NCBI GenBank assembly: GCA_902619315.1
Contig: CACNDW010000005.1
Location: forward strand, 36,484 to 100,483
Origin: an uncultured Bacteroidota bacterium
Lineage (GTDB): Bacteria; Bacteroidota; Bacteroidia; Flavobacteriales; Flavobacteriaceae
Reading direction: 5' to 3'
DNA: 64,000 nucleotides
In this document: positions 25,375 through 34,990 of the stretch, in pieces
Position numbering within the stretch: position 1 is the first letter of the stretch
Layout: every line of letters begins with the position of its first letter
Made by a program: the position numbers and the translations under genes
Notes under the pieces: model-generated
The model's database searches: none
What the model was told of the DNA's origin: nothing
What the model saw: only the letters and a program-made list of their open reading frames with translations

Positions 25375-27738
25375 ATGCGATTACTATTACTATTTCTTTT
25401 GGTTATAATGAACGCATATTTATTGGCTGCTCAAAGTGCAGGACAGCTCAGCGGTAGAGTTCTCGATCAACAATCACAGCTTCCTATTCAAGGTGTAACA
25501 GTCCTTCTGGAAGGCACGACTATGGGTGTTGCTACTGATGAGGAGGGATATTTTACCTTTAATGAGGTCCCTGCACGAACTTATAATATTATAATAAGTC
25601 ACTTGGGTTACCAATCCCAAACAATTTTTAACATCATTGTTAAAGCATTTGGGACCCCTCCACTAAAAATTTTATTGGAGGAATCTGCCAACGAATTGGA
25701 GGAAATTGTCGTCTTTCAAAGTCCATTTAGAACCTCTGTTGAAACCCCATTATCTACACAAACTTTTTCTGCTGTTGAAATTGAAACATATCCAGGAGGA
25801 AACAACGACATAACCAAAGTAATCCAAAGTATGCCTGGTATTTCTCCCTCCATCGGTGGTTTCAGGAATGACATCATCATCCGTGGGGGTGCCCCCAACG
25901 AATCTGTTTACTATCTCGACGGTATCGAAATTCCCAACATTAACCACTTCAGTACCCAAGGTAGTGCTGGGGGGCCTGTGGGGATGCTCAATGTCTCTTT
26001 CATAAGAGAGGTTACCCTTTCAAGTTCTGCATTTGGTGCAGAATATGACAATCCCCTATCTGGTGTGTTGTCTTTTGAACAAAGAGAAGGAAACCCCAAT
26101 CGTTTTGGAGGAAATTTTAGGTTTGGTGCCAGTGAAGCAGCCTTGACCCTAGAAGGCCCACTTTTTAGAAAGGACAAAAATAATCCTGCCAAAACCACTT
26201 TATTATTTTCGGTAAGAAGAAGCTACCTTCAATTTTTATTTGAACTCATAGGTTTGCCTATTCGTCCAGACTATTGGGATTATCAATGGAAAGTCGATCA
26301 TGAGATCGATGCTTACAATACACTTGTTTTTTTAGGATTGGGCACCATCGATGATTTTTCTGTAAAAGCTCCTGATGACTTTGATTCAAGGCAACAAGCC
26401 ACAATAGAACAGGTGCCGATCATTCAACAAAAAACTACTACTATAGGGGTTTCATGGAAAAGAAAATTCAAAAATGGTAAGGGATCGATGATTACCTCGT
26501 TCAGTACCAATCGTTTGCAAAATATTTTTTCTCGTTACCAAGATAATACTCAAAAAACTGGAGTGTTGTTTCAAAACGATTCCCACGAGCAGGAGACTAA
26601 AATTAGATTTCAGACCCAACATTACCTAGAACAATGGAAAGTTGCTTCCGGAACCAACATTCAATATTCTGATTATGGTAACGCTACTCGAAGTGTTCTC
26701 TATAATATTAATTATAACACAGGGATCGATTTCATGAAATACGGACTCTTTGCCAAAGCAGAACGTAAATTCCTGGATGATAATTTGGGCCTTTCATTTG
26801 GTTTTCGGGTAGATGCGGACAGCTTCTCCCAGGGATCGAGCATGATAGATAACTTCTCGCCTCGAATGGCACTGACCTACAATCTAACTGAAGATGAAAC
26901 CTGGAAAATTAATGCATCGGTGGGGAGGTACTTCAAGATACCAACCTATACCATGTTGGGGTATCAAAACAGTCAAACAAGGTTTGTAAATAAAGATGCA
27001 AAATACATCCGCAGTGATCATCTGGTTACAGGCTTGGAATATGCACCTGGAAATGCCTCCAGAATTACCTTAGAAGGCTTTTACAAGAAATACAGTCAAT
27101 ACCCCATTTCGTTGATTGATGGGGTTTCTCTTGCTAACAAAGGAGGAGGCTTTGAGGTCTTAGGTAATGAAGCAATCAGCAGCGATGGAAAAGGAAAAAG
27201 TTATGGAGTGGAAGCACTATACCAACAGAAGCTCACCAAAAATTTCTATGGTGTTTTTGCTTATACATATTTTCACAGTCAATTTACCACAATCCAAGGG
27301 AATTACTTACCATCGGTCTGGGACAGTCGACATTTGATTTCCTTCTCGGGAGGATACAAACTGAAAAGAAACTGGGAGATCAGTGCCCGTTGGCGATTTT
27401 CAGGAAAAACCCCCTATATTCCAGTCGATCAAAATGCTACACTGGCGGCCTATCCAGAAGTGGTATTGGATTATAATCAATTGGGAAATGTAAAGTTGGA
27501 TCCTTTTAACTTAGCAGATATCCGATTTGATAAAAAATGGAATTTTAAACGTTACTCTTTTAATTTCTACTTTGAAATTCAAAATTTCTTGGCGCAAAGT
27601 GTGCCTCTACCTGACGAGTATGGTCTCAATAGGACTGAAGACGGTGAGTTGATCCTTCCACTTAATTTGGTAGAGGTAAATACAGGAGAAAACAATAATA
27701 TTCCGATCCCTTCTTTTGGTTTTGTGATAGATTTTTAG
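25375..27738 (+). CDS. TonB-dependent receptor (CarboxypepD-reg type)
   Basis: A 787-residue outer-membrane receptor: signal peptide (1-19), CarboxypepD-reg-like domain (about 25-105), plug (about 120-235, with IRGGAPNESVYYLDG) and a beta-barrel ending in a terminal Phe (VIDF). No SusD partner follows, so it is not a SusC in the strict sense. The ligand is unknown; siderophore or cofactor uptake is possible. It is divergent from the Rieske gene and ends 3 bases before the convergent rimM stop. Confidence 0.9.
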   Translation: MRLLLLFLLVIMNAYLLAAQSAGQLSGRVLDQQSQLPIQGVTVLLEGTTMGVATDEEGYFTFNEVPARTYNIIISHLGYQSQTIFNIIVKAFGTPPLKILLEESANELEEIVVFQSPFRTSVETPLSTQTFSAVEIETYPGGNNDITKVIQSMPGISPSIGGFRNDIIIRGGAPNESVYYLDGIEIPNINHFSTQGSAGGPVGMLNVSFIREVTLSSSAFGAEYDNPLSGVLSFEQREGNPNRFGGNFRFGASEAALTLEGPLFRKDKNNPAKTTLLFSVRRSYLQFLFELIGLPIRPDYWDYQWKVDHEIDAYNTLVFLGLGTIDDFSVKAPDDFDSRQQATIEQVPIIQQKTTTIGVSWKRKFKNGKGSMITSFSTNRLQNIFSRYQDNTQKTGVLFQNDSHEQETKIRFQTQHYLEQWKVASGTNIQYSDYGNATRSVLYNINYNTGIDFMKYGLFAKAERKFLDDNLGLSFGFRVDADSFSQGSSMIDNFSPRMALTYNLTEDETWKINASVGRYFKIPTYTMLGYQNSQTRFVNKDAKYIRSDHLVTGLEYAPGNASRITLEGFYKKYSQYPISLIDGVSLANKGGGFEVLGNEAISSDGKGKSYGVEALYQQKLTKNFYGVFAYTYFHSQFTTIQGNYLPSVWDSRHLISFSGGYKLKRNWEISARWRFSGKTPYIPVDQNATLAAYPEVVLDYNQLGNVKLDPFNLADIRFDKKWNFKRYSFNFYFEIQNFLAQSVPLPDEYGLNRTEDGELILPLNLVEVNTGENNNIPIPSFGFVIDF

Positions 27739-27741
27739 TGT

Positions 27742-28266
27742 TTATTTAAAAATATCCATAAGCCCGTCCGGCAAATCGAGGAAAATCTTATTTCCCTCCC
27801 GGTCCAGTTCTTTGATAAAATTATCGTGAACGGGGATCAGTATTTCGGTGCCATCGGCATCAATGACAAAAAGGGGTTGAGGACCTGAGTCATTGACATT
27901 TTTGATGATGCCAATTTCTTTGTTAAATTGATCAATGGCCGAAAATCCAGTTACCTCGTGATAATAAAATTGATTTCCATCGAGTGGTGGAAGCATATTC
28001 AATGGAAGGAATAAATCCTTTTTGAGTAAAGCATTGGCTTCACTTTCAGAATCGATACCATCAAATTTAACCCTCAGTAGGGAGGATTTGTGCAATTGAC
28101 TGCGATTAATAAAGTATGGTACAAGCCCCTGAGGAGTGTCAATAAAAATAGAATCTAAATCCAAACACGTACTGGGGCTATCGGTGTCCAGTTTGGCAAG
28201 GATTTCACCTTTAAAACTGTACTTCCCAACAATGGTACCTAAAAAGAAGCATTCTTCCTTTAGCAT
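27742..28266 (-). CDS. rimM: Ribosome maturation factor RimM
   Basis: Helps assemble the 30S head through contact with S19. The 174-residue protein has the N-terminal RimM domain (about 5-90, starting GTIVGKYSFKGE) and a PRC-barrel-like C-terminal half with HEVTGF and LIPVHDNFI segments. It lies 24 bases downstream of rpsP, the usual rpsP-rimM order; trmD and rplS do not follow here. Confidence 0.95.
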   Translation of the reverse strand: MLKEECFFLGTIVGKYSFKGEILAKLDTDSPSTCLDLDSIFIDTPQGLVPYFINRSQLHKSSLLRVKFDGIDSESEANALLKKDLFLPLNMLPPLDGNQFYYHEVTGFSAIDQFNKEIGIIKNVNDSGPQPLFVIDADGTEILIPVHDNFIKELDREGNKIFLDLPDGLMDIFK

Positions 28267-28290
28267 AATGTAAGGTAGGCGGAGGGTTTA

Positions 28291-29100
28291 TTATATTGAT
28301 TCCTCTTCCTCGGTAGGAGTGTCCTCGTTTTTAACTTCTTCAGTGGGAGCTTCCTCAGCTTTTGGTTCATCAGTAGTAGATACTTCTATCACAGTTTCTT
28401 CAGCGGGAGTTTCTTCCACTTTTGACTCCTCTTCCTCGGCAGGAGTGTCTTCGTTTTTAACTTCTTCGGTGGGAGCTTCCTCAGTTTTTGGTTCATCATT
28501 AGCAGATGCTTCTACCACAGGTTCTTCAGCGGGTGTTTCTTCCACTTTTATTTCTTCGGCACCTGAAGTTTCATCTGCAGAGGTATCCTCTATTGAAGCT
28601 TCTGCAGTCGCCTCAGTAGCTTCACCCTCAGTAGTTTCCTCAACTTTAGCTGCTGCGCTCAAGTCAGCAATTCTCTTTTGATTTACTGCTTTTTCAGCCT
28701 CCAGCCTTTGGGCCAACTCTGTAGCCTCATCTTTGTCTAAACCATCAATTTTCATTTGGATTTTGGCCTGTTTTTCCTCAAGCCAGGTCGCAAAGCGTTT
28801 ATCGGCCTCTTCTTGAGAAAATGCTCCCTTTTTAACACCTCCATTAAGGTGGTGCTTTATCATGGCACCACGATAGGATAGTAATGTTCTCGCAGTGTCA
28901 GAGGGTTGTGCACCATTTTCTAACCACTTCACCGCTCGATCCACATCCAGCTCGACTGAGGCAGGATTGGTGTTTGGGTTGTAAGTTCCGATTTTTTCTA
29001 AATAACGACCGTCTCTTTTAGCGCGACCATCTGCCGCAACGATCCAATAAAAAGGTTTGCCTTTTTTCCCATGTCTTTGAAGTCTTATTCTTACAGGCAT
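28291..29100 (-). CDS. rpsP: 30S ribosomal protein S16 with long duplicated acidic tail
   Basis: A small-subunit assembly protein. Residues 1-80 are a normal S16 (MPVRIRLQRHGKKGKP start). Residues about 80-145 are a charged helical extension typical of Bacteroidota. Residues about 145-269 are a low-complexity Glu/Ala/Thr/Pro tail. The full length of 269 is well above the usual 80-90 residues and the roughly 150-190 I would expect for this phylum. The tail contains two 42-residue tandem copies encoded by a 126-bp direct repeat. The reading frame is intact. The ATG follows a consensus -7 element with a 54-base leader. Confidence 0.95.
   Translation of the reverse strand: MPVRIRLQRHGKKGKPFYWIVAADGRAKRDGRYLEKIGTYNPNTNPASVELDVDRAVKWLENGAQPSDTARTLLSYRGAMIKHHLNGGVKKGAFSQEEADKRFATWLEEKQAKIQMKIDGLDKDEATELAQRLEAEKAVNQKRIADLSAAAKVEETTEGEATEATAEASIEDTSADETSGAEEIKVEETPAEEPVVEASANDEPKTEEAPTEEVKNEDTPAEEEESKVEETPAEETVIEVSTTDEPKAEEAPTEEVKNEDTPTEEEESI
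28298..28549 (-). repeat. 126-bp tandem duplication in the rpsP tail
   Basis: Two adjacent 126-base units (28298-28423 and 28424-28549), an exact multiple of three, differing at scattered bases. Each encodes a 42-residue E/P/T/A-rich unit beginning KVEETPAEE on the coding strand. Confidence 0.9.
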
Positions 29101-29154
29101 ATCACATTAATTTGTGGAGGTTCGCGACCCCCTAGTTATTAATTCTTTGGGGCG

Positions 29155-29162
29155 CAAATTTA
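29155..29162 (-). promoter_or_regulatory. -7 promoter element of rpsP-rimM (TAAATTTG)
   Basis: Exact TAnnTTTG match on the minus strand, with a 54-base leader to the rpsP ATG. The leader holds a short GC-rich stretch (about 29118-29132), unusual locally and possibly a structured regulatory element. Confidence 0.5.
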
Positions 29163-29256
29163 GTATATTTTTTAAAAATTAACTAACTCTACTATATATT
29201 ATATTTCATGAATAACAAAAAAATTGAATTGGGTCATAGTATGTAAACATAACTGC

Positions 29257-29287
29257 TTGGCAAACCAGTATAAAAAACGTACTTTTG
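29257..29287 (+). promoter_or_regulatory. Complete -33/-7 promoter of tig
   Basis: TTG at 29257-29259 and TACTTTTG at 29280-29287 with 20 bases between, the consensus Bacteroidota spacing. Transcription should start near 29293. This rules out a start codon at 29224 and supports the ATG at 29311. Confidence 0.75.
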
Positions 29288-29310
29288 CGCCCATATTTTT
29301 GCCAGTTTAT

Positions 29311-30639
29311 ATGAAAATCTCTCGTAAAGACAATGATGCCCTAAATACACTAATAACCATCAATATTGAACGGAATGATTTTGAGGAAAAAGTCAAAAGC
29401 GTTCTAACAGAATACCGTAAAAAAGCTGATATACCGGGCTTTAGAAAGGGACATGTACCCATGGGTATGATCAAAAAAAAATATGAAACTGCAGTTACTG
29501 CTGATGAGGTCAACAAATTATTGCAAAAAAATCTAGATCAATATTTAAAGGACGAAAAACTAAATATATTGGGAAACCCATTGCCAGTAATGCAAGAGGA
29601 TTTGGATTGGAAAGCATCTAAATTTTCATTTGATTTTGAATTGGGACTGTCGCCAGAATTTGAGGTAAAACTCACTGAAAAAAATAAGGTAACTCATTAT
29701 CAAATTTCCGCTACTGATAAGATGATTGACGACCAAGTGATGCATTACCGAAAACAATTCGGCAAATTGATCGCCAAAAAAAATGCAAAGGATGATTATG
29801 AGATCACTGCGGCTATAAAAAATGAAGCAGCGGGTATTGAGACCACTAGTACCTTCGATTTGGGACAAATTAAAGGAAAGTCCAGTTTGGGCACTTTGAG
29901 TAAAGCTACAGTGGGGGATTTAATCCAACTTAAATATAAAAATCTTTTTAAAGATGAGCCAACGGCCACGAGGATATTGAATATATCTGTTGATAAACTA
30001 AAGGAGATAGAGGGAGAGATTAGCTTTGATATTAAAGAAATAAACCAGCGAATTTTGGCCGAAATGAACCAAGAATTTTTTGATAAAATTTATGGGCCGG
30101 ATACAGTGAAATCTGAAAAAGAAATGAGGTCTAAGATTACCGAAGGTATTGAAAAACAATTCGAACAACAGTCCGATCAAAAGTTACTTAATGATGTAAC
30201 GGAGTATTTGGTCTCAAAAACAAAGTTTGATTTGCCTACTGAATTTTTGAAAAAATGGATGCAGAATTCTGGAGAAAAACCTCTGTCGGCCAAAGCTGCT
30301 AATGATGAATACGATCGCTCTGAAAAAGGAATCCGATACCAATTGATAGAAGGAAAAATCATTGCTGATCATGATTTGCAAATCAAACTTGAAGAATTAA
30401 AAGAATTTGCCAAAGAGATGATTGTCAAGCAGATGGCCAATTACGGTCAGGCAGGATTACCCGATGAAGAACTCGAGGGAGTTGTTGCTAGAATAATGTC
30501 AAATCAAGACGAAGCCCGCAAACTTTCAGAACAATTGATGAGTAAAAAGCTTTTGGAATTTTACAAGTCCAACCTACTGCTCAAAAAGAAAAAATTGACT
30601 TTTGACGCTTTTGTCAAAGAGGCTTATGGGCAGGGCTGA
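29311..30639 (+). CDS. tig: Trigger factor
   Basis: Ribosome-bound chaperone and prolyl isomerase. The 442-residue protein has the ribosome-binding N domain with the signature GFRKGHVP (the usual GFRxGKxP varied) around residue 37-44, a divergent PPIase domain (about 150-240) and a helical C domain. I placed the start at 29311 (MKISRKDN) because the promoter lies inside the longer frame and family members begin here. It heads a tig-clpP-clpX operon, 36 bases before clpP. Confidence 0.93.
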   Translation: MKISRKDNDALNTLITINIERNDFEEKVKSVLTEYRKKADIPGFRKGHVPMGMIKKKYETAVTADEVNKLLQKNLDQYLKDEKLNILGNPLPVMQEDLDWKASKFSFDFELGLSPEFEVKLTEKNKVTHYQISATDKMIDDQVMHYRKQFGKLIAKKNAKDDYEITAAIKNEAAGIETTSTFDLGQIKGKSSLGTLSKATVGDLIQLKYKNLFKDEPTATRILNISVDKLKEIEGEISFDIKEINQRILAEMNQEFFDKIYGPDTVKSEKEMRSKITEGIEKQFEQQSDQKLLNDVTEYLVSKTKFDLPTEFLKKWMQNSGEKPLSAKAANDEYDRSEKGIRYQLIEGKIIADHDLQIKLEELKEFAKEMIVKQMANYGQAGLPDEELEGVVARIMSNQDEARKLSEQLMSKKLLEFYKSNLLLKKKKLTFDAFVKEAYGQG

Positions 30640-30675
30640 TTTTTTTGATTAATTTTATATAAAGAAATTTACAAA

Positions 30676-31338
30676 ATGGATTATAGAAAAGAATTTAAAG
30701 ATTTCGCAATAAAACACCACGGAATCAATTCTATGTACTACGACAAGATTGTCAGCAGTATGACTCCCTACATTATAGAGGAGCGACAGTTGAACGTCGC
30801 TCAGATGGATGTATTCTCGAGATTGATGATGGACAGGATTATGTTTTTGGGAACTGCGATTAACGACAGTGTAGCCAATGTAATCCAGGCCCAACTACTG
30901 TTTTTGCAAAGCACCGATTCAAAGCGAGACATTCAAATGTATATCAATTCACCAGGTGGAGGTGTATATGCCGGATTGGGAATTTACGATACCATGCAGT
31001 TTATTACACCTGATGTTGCCACTATTTGTACAGGTGTGGCTGCTTCAATGGGGGCAGTCTTGCTCTGTGCTGGGGAAAAGGGCAAACGCTCAGCATTAAC
31101 TCATTCGAGAGTGATGATTCACCAACCGCTTGGTGGTGCTCAAGGTCAGGCCTCAGATATTGAAATTACTGCTAGGGAGATTCTTAAGTTAAAAGATGAA
31201 TTGTATAAGATAATTGCCAAAAAATCCGGACAAAGCGTTGAAAAAGTCAATCAGGACAGTGATCGTGACTATTGGATGAAGGCAGAAGAGGCTAAAGAAT
31301 ATGGTATGGTAGATGAAATTTTAGGATCCGAAAAATAA
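30676..31338 (+). CDS. clpP: ATP-dependent Clp protease proteolytic subunit
   Basis: Serine protease subunit that forms the 14-mer chamber degrading substrates unfolded by ClpX. 220 residues. The catalytic Ser124 is in GVAASMGA and His149 in MIHQPLGG; the Asp lies further on in the DRDYWMKAEEA region. It sits between tig and clpX, 3 bases before the latter. Canonical operon order. Confidence 0.97.
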   Translation: MDYRKEFKDFAIKHHGINSMYYDKIVSSMTPYIIEERQLNVAQMDVFSRLMMDRIMFLGTAINDSVANVIQAQLLFLQSTDSKRDIQMYINSPGGGVYAGLGIYDTMQFITPDVATICTGVAASMGAVLLCAGEKGKRSALTHSRVMIHQPLGGAQGQASDIEITAREILKLKDELYKIIAKKSGQSVEKVNQDSDRDYWMKAEEAKEYGMVDEILGSEK

Positions 31339-31341
31339 ACT

Positions 31342-32571
31342 ATGAGTAAAGAAGAATTAAACTGTTCCTTCTGTGGTAGAGCTAAACCCCAAACACAACT
31401 GCTTATTGCGGGTTTGGATGCTCACATATGTGACAAGTGTATTCTTCAAGCCCATGGAATTGTCAAAGAAGAAGCCAATGACGAAAAATCAGATCGTGAG
31501 TTTGATGTAGAGTTGTTTCCTCCTAAGAAAATTAAATCTTTTTTAGATGAATATGTCATCGGTCAAGAATCTGCCAAGAAAATACTTTCGGTAGCGGTTT
31601 ATAACCACTATAAACGCATCAATTATTCAGGTTCCAAAAGTGAAATTGAAATACAAAAAAGTAACGTGATATTGGTTGGTCAAACAGGAACTGGAAAAAC
31701 CCTTTTGGCCCAAACCATTTCTAAGTTACTCAAAGTTCCTTTGGCTATTGTTGACGCTACTGTTTTGACAGAGGCGGGCTATGTAGGAGAAGATGTTGAA
31801 AGTATCCTCACAAGACTTCTTCAAGCTGCTGATTATGATGTTGACAAAGCCCAATACGGGATTGTATTCATTGACGAAATAGATAAAATTGCCCGAAAGG
31901 GTGACAATCCATCCATTACCAGGGATGTCTCTGGTGAAGGGGTCCAACAGGCCCTTCTTAAATTATTAGAAGGAACCATCGTTAATGTCCCTCCAAAAGG
32001 AGGTAGAAAGCACCCCGATCAAAAGTTTATAGAAGTAGATACTTCTAATATACTGTTCATAGCTGGAGGAGCATTTGATGGTATAGAACACGTCATTAAC
32101 AAACGGCTGAATCTTCAAGCTATTGGCTATAACACTAACAAGGAACTTAAAAAAGTTGATTCAGAGAATATTTTACAATACATTACCCCTCGAGACATTA
32201 GGTCTTATGGATTAATTCCTGAAATCATAGGAAGGTTACCTGTATTGTCCTACATGAATCCTCTGGACAAATATACCTTAAGTACCATTTTGACGACTCC
32301 AAAGAATGCTTTGGTCAAACAGTATATTCAACTTTTTAAAATGGATGGGATCACATTATCTTTTACACAAGGAGCTTTAGATTTTATCGTCGAAAAAGCT
32401 TTAGATTATAAATTGGGAGCACGAGGGCTGAGATCACTTTGTGAGGCAATTCTCAATGAGTCTATGTTTGAGTTACCTGAATCAACAGTCAAAACACTTA
32501 AGGTAACTAAAAGTTTCGCCGAGCAAAGATTGTCTAAAGTTGAGCTGCCAGCTCTAAAGGTGGTTTCCTAA
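31342..32571 (+). CDS. clpX: ATP-dependent Clp protease ATP-binding subunit ClpX
   Basis: AAA+ unfoldase partner of ClpP. The 409-residue protein has an N-terminal C4 zinc-binding domain (Cys8, Cys11, Cys30, Cys33), Walker A GQTGTGKT, Walker [11 protein letters not shown], and the C-terminal sensor-2 region with GARGLR. Standard length. Its stop overlaps the convergent GH3 gene stop by 4 bases (CTAA). Confidence 0.97.
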   Translation: MSKEELNCSFCGRAKPQTQLLIAGLDAHICDKCILQAHGIVKEEANDEKSDREFDVELFPPKKIKSFLDEYVIGQESAKKILSVAVYNHYKRINYSGSKSEIEIQKSNVILVGQTGTGKTLLAQTISKLLKVPLAIVDATVLTEAGYVGEDVESILTRLLQAADYDVDKAQYGIVFIDEIDKIARKGDNPSITRDVSGEGVQQALLKLLEGTIVNVPPKGGRKHPDQKFIEVDTSNILFIAGGAFDGIEHVINKRLNLQAIGYNTNKELKKVDSENILQYITPRDIRSYGLIPEIIGRLPVLSYMNPLDKYTLSTILTTPKNALVKQYIQLFKMDGITLSFTQGALDFIVEKALDYKLGARGLRSLCEAILNESMFELPESTVKTLKVTKSFAEQRLSKVELPALKVVS

Positions 32572-34085
32572 TTATTTTTTTTCATTAACTCTTCCAGTAA
32601 TTCCCTATGATTAGAGAGTCGTGGAACTTTATGTTGGCCTCCGAGTTTATTTTTTTGAGCCATCCAGTTGTAGAATAAGTTTTTTTTTGCAACATTGACT
32701 TTGGGCATCCCAAGGGTAATATCTTTATATCTCTTGGCCTCATAATCTGAGTTAACTTCCTTTAAGAATTGATCTAAAAGTTTTGTAAATTTATTTGTAT
32801 CATCGGGGGGTTCTTTAAACTCAATTAACCATTGATGAGCCCCTTTCTCACCAGCTTTCATAAAAATGGGGCCTGCTGTATAGTCTACAATATCAAGATC
32901 CATAACTTTGGAAGCTTTACTTAGGGCCATTTCAGCATTTTCAATCATCAATTCTTCTCCAAATACATTAATGTGATTTTTTATTCTGCCCGTTATTTGA
33001 ATGCGGTAGGGATTTGTGGAGGTAAACTTTATGGTATCTCCAATTTTATAGCGCCAAAGTCCAGCATTGGTACTAATGACCATAGCATAGTTTTTTCCTA
33101 TTTCAATCTCACTTAGTGGGAGAATAATTTCATTATCATCCCGGTCGGTTTGATCCATTGGGATAAACTCATAAAAAATACCATAATCTAGCATCAACAA
33201 TAATTCTGTAGAATTATTTTGGTCTTGCATTCCAAAAAATCCTTCAGAGGCATTATAAATCTCAAAAAAGTTGAGATCATTTCCTTGAAATAATTTTTCA
33301 AATTGTTTTCGGTACGGATGAAAACTTACCCCACCGTGAAAATAAACTTCAACCATTGGCCAGACCTCGGCAATTGATGTTTTGTGTGTATTTTTCAAAA
33401 CGTTTTGTAATAAAACTAACATCCAAGAAGGAACTCCTGCAAGACTGGTTACTCTCTCCTCCAGGGATTCATATATGATAGCCTCCATTTTAGTCTCCCA
33501 TTCCGACATTAAGGACACTTTTTGGCTAGGTGTACTTCCCAATTCAGCCCAAAAGGGGAGGTTGTCAATAATGATAGCCGACAAATCCCCAAAATAACTG
33601 TCTGTATTTTGATACAATTCACTGCTCCCCCCTAATCTCAAACATTTACCAGCTAATATCTGAGCATTTTCATGGTTGTTGTAATAAATCGAAAGCATGT
33701 CTTTACCGGCTTTGTAATGACAATCTTCCAATGACTCGTTGCTGATGGGTATGAATTTACTTTTAGAGTTTGAAGTACCACTGGATTTGGCAAACCATTT
33801 GATGGGCGAGGGCCAGAAAATATTTTGTTCTCCCATTCTGCAACGTTCAATTCGATCAACGATATCCTCATAACTTACTACCGGCATACGGTTTTTAAAG
33901 TCATTATAATTCTTTATGGATTGAAAATCATTGTCAACACCAACTTCTGTTTTAGAAGCACTATTCAATAGCCCATGCAATAACTCCTGCTGAACTTCAT
34001 TAGGATATTTAATAAACAGTTCCATTTGATGGATCCGTTTTTTTAAGAACCATGAGGCGATGGAATTGAAAAGGGGGATTGGCAT
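32568..34085 (-). CDS. GH3 family (auxin-responsive-promoter-like) protein
   Basis: A 505-residue member of the GH3 superfamily, acyl-adenylating enzymes that in plants conjugate amino acids to jasmonate and auxin. The ATP-binding-type segment [12 protein letters not shown] and the downstream YNASEGFFG and [12 protein letters not shown] segments are visible. The bacterial function is not established; an acyl-amide ligase role is plausible. I placed the start at 34085 (MPIPLFNS) since a -33/-7 promoter lies within the longer frame to 34223. It diverges from the DUF2797 gene. Its stop overlaps clpX by 4 bases. Confidence 0.88.
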   Translation of the reverse strand: MPIPLFNSIASWFLKKRIHQMELFIKYPNEVQQELLHGLLNSASKTEVGVDNDFQSIKNYNDFKNRMPVVSYEDIVDRIERCRMGEQNIFWPSPIKWFAKSSGTSNSKSKFIPISNESLEDCHYKAGKDMLSIYYNNHENAQILAGKCLRLGGSSELYQNTDSYFGDLSAIIIDNLPFWAELGSTPSQKVSLMSEWETKMEAIIYESLEERVTSLAGVPSWMLVLLQNVLKNTHKTSIAEVWPMVEVYFHGGVSFHPYRKQFEKLFQGNDLNFFEIYNASEGFFGMQDQNNSTELLLMLDYGIFYEFIPMDQTDRDDNEIILPLSEIEIGKNYAMVISTNAGLWRYKIGDTIKFTSTNPYRIQITGRIKNHINVFGEELMIENAEMALSKASKVMDLDIVDYTAGPIFMKAGEKGAHQWLIEFKEPPDDTNKFTKLLDQFLKEVNSDYEAKRYKDITLGMPKVNVAKKNLFYNWMAQKNKLGGQHKVPRLSNHRELLEELMKKNN

Positions 34086-34095
34086 TATAATGATG

Positions 34096-34103
34096 TATCT
34101 TTG
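34096..34103 (+). promoter_or_regulatory. -7 promoter element of the DUF2797 gene (TATCTTTG)
   Basis: Exact TAnnTTTG match, 28 bases before the ATG at 34132, lying 3 bases from the oppositely oriented -7 of the GH3 gene. The -33 is weak. Confidence 0.5.
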
Positions 34104-34106
34104 AGA

Positions 34107-34140
34107 CAAAAGTAAAAACTTTAAATCAAAAATGTTCAAA
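34107..34140 (-). promoter_or_regulatory. -33/-7 promoter of the GH3 gene
   Basis: Read on the minus strand: TTTG (34140-34137), 22-base spacer, TACTTTTG (34114-34107), then 21 bases to the ATG at 34085. The plus-strand -7 of the neighbouring gene is interleaved, so RNA polymerase could serve only one direction at a time. Confidence 0.6.
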
Positions 34141-34923
34141 GGAGTTTTAAAGAAAATGATTACTGAGCAAGCCGAACCAATACGATATTTTCTCAATTTC
34201 GAAAATGATTTAGTGGAGCTCAATCAGTTTTTAGACCAAAAAGTCAAAATAGATTTTGTTCGAACCGAGTGTTTGAACTGCCATGCCTCTAAAACCATTT
34301 TCAGACAAGGTTTTTGCCAAACTTGTTTTTTTGAAATCCCCTTAGCTGGAGATTGGGTTATGCGACCTGAGTTGAGCAAAGCTCATTTAGGACAAGAAGA
34401 TCGAGATTTGGAGTACGAAAAAAAAATCCAATTACAACCTCATTGGGTTTATTTGGCACTTAGTAGCCATCTCAAAGTAGGGGTTACCCGCAAAAGTCAG
34501 ATCCCTACGCGTTGGATTGATCAAGGTGCTCACCAAGCTGTAGGAATACTGGAATTACCCAACCGTTATTTGGCTGGAATTGCAGAGGTAAGTCTTAAAA
34601 ATCACTTTTCTGATAAAACCAACTGGCGTAAGATGTTGCAAAACGATCATAATGAGGTTCCTTGGGAGAAGGCTATTAACTTGGCGATTGAGAAACTGCC
34701 CCAAGATTTAAGACCTTACTTCATAAGAGATCCTGAGGTGAGCGAATTAAATTTTCCGGTTTTACAATATCCTGAGAAAGTTAAGAGCTTAAACCTCGAA
34801 AAAGAAAAAAGCTTCAGTGGGATACTTAAAGGGATCAAAGGACAATATTTAATCTTTGATGATCAAACTGTCTATAATATTAGATCAAATGAGGGAACGG
34901 TGGTAGAAATGAACATTAATTAA
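34132..34923 (+). CDS. DUF2797 family zinc-ribbon protein
   Basis: A 263-residue cytoplasmic protein of family DUF2797, whose function is unknown. A four-Cys metal site (Cys47-x2-Cys50 ... Cys62-x2-Cys65) lies in the N-terminal third. It is followed by a region with VGVTRKSQIPTRWIDQGA, reminiscent of a GIY-YIG-like fold. There are no membrane segments. It diverges from the GH3 gene with interleaved promoters. The ATG at 34132 fits the family N terminus. Confidence 0.85.
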   Translation: MFKGVLKKMITEQAEPIRYFLNFENDLVELNQFLDQKVKIDFVRTECLNCHASKTIFRQGFCQTCFFEIPLAGDWVMRPELSKAHLGQEDRDLEYEKKIQLQPHWVYLALSSHLKVGVTRKSQIPTRWIDQGAHQAVGILELPNRYLAGIAEVSLKNHFSDKTNWRKMLQNDHNEVPWEKAINLAIEKLPQDLRPYFIRDPEVSELNFPVLQYPEKVKSLNLEKEKSFSGILKGIKGQYLIFDDQTVYNIRSNEGTVVEMNIN

Positions 34924-34990
34924 TCTACTCATAAAGTTTAAAATGTGACAGATATCTCATATTGAACTCTATCTAAATTATTTACAAAAA

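Noticed and set aside
28319..28681. 120-residue plus-strand frame of Ser/Val/Ala-rich repeats opposite the rpsP tail
   Set aside because: It is the antisense reading of the low-complexity Glu-rich codons in rpsP and is explained fully by that repeat.
29224..29310. Longer N terminus for trigger factor
   Set aside because: The tig promoter lies inside it and the added residues do not resemble the family.
34086..34223. 46-residue N-terminal extension of the GH3 protein
   Set aside because: It contains the promoter in reverse orientation, and the family starts at MPIPLFNS.
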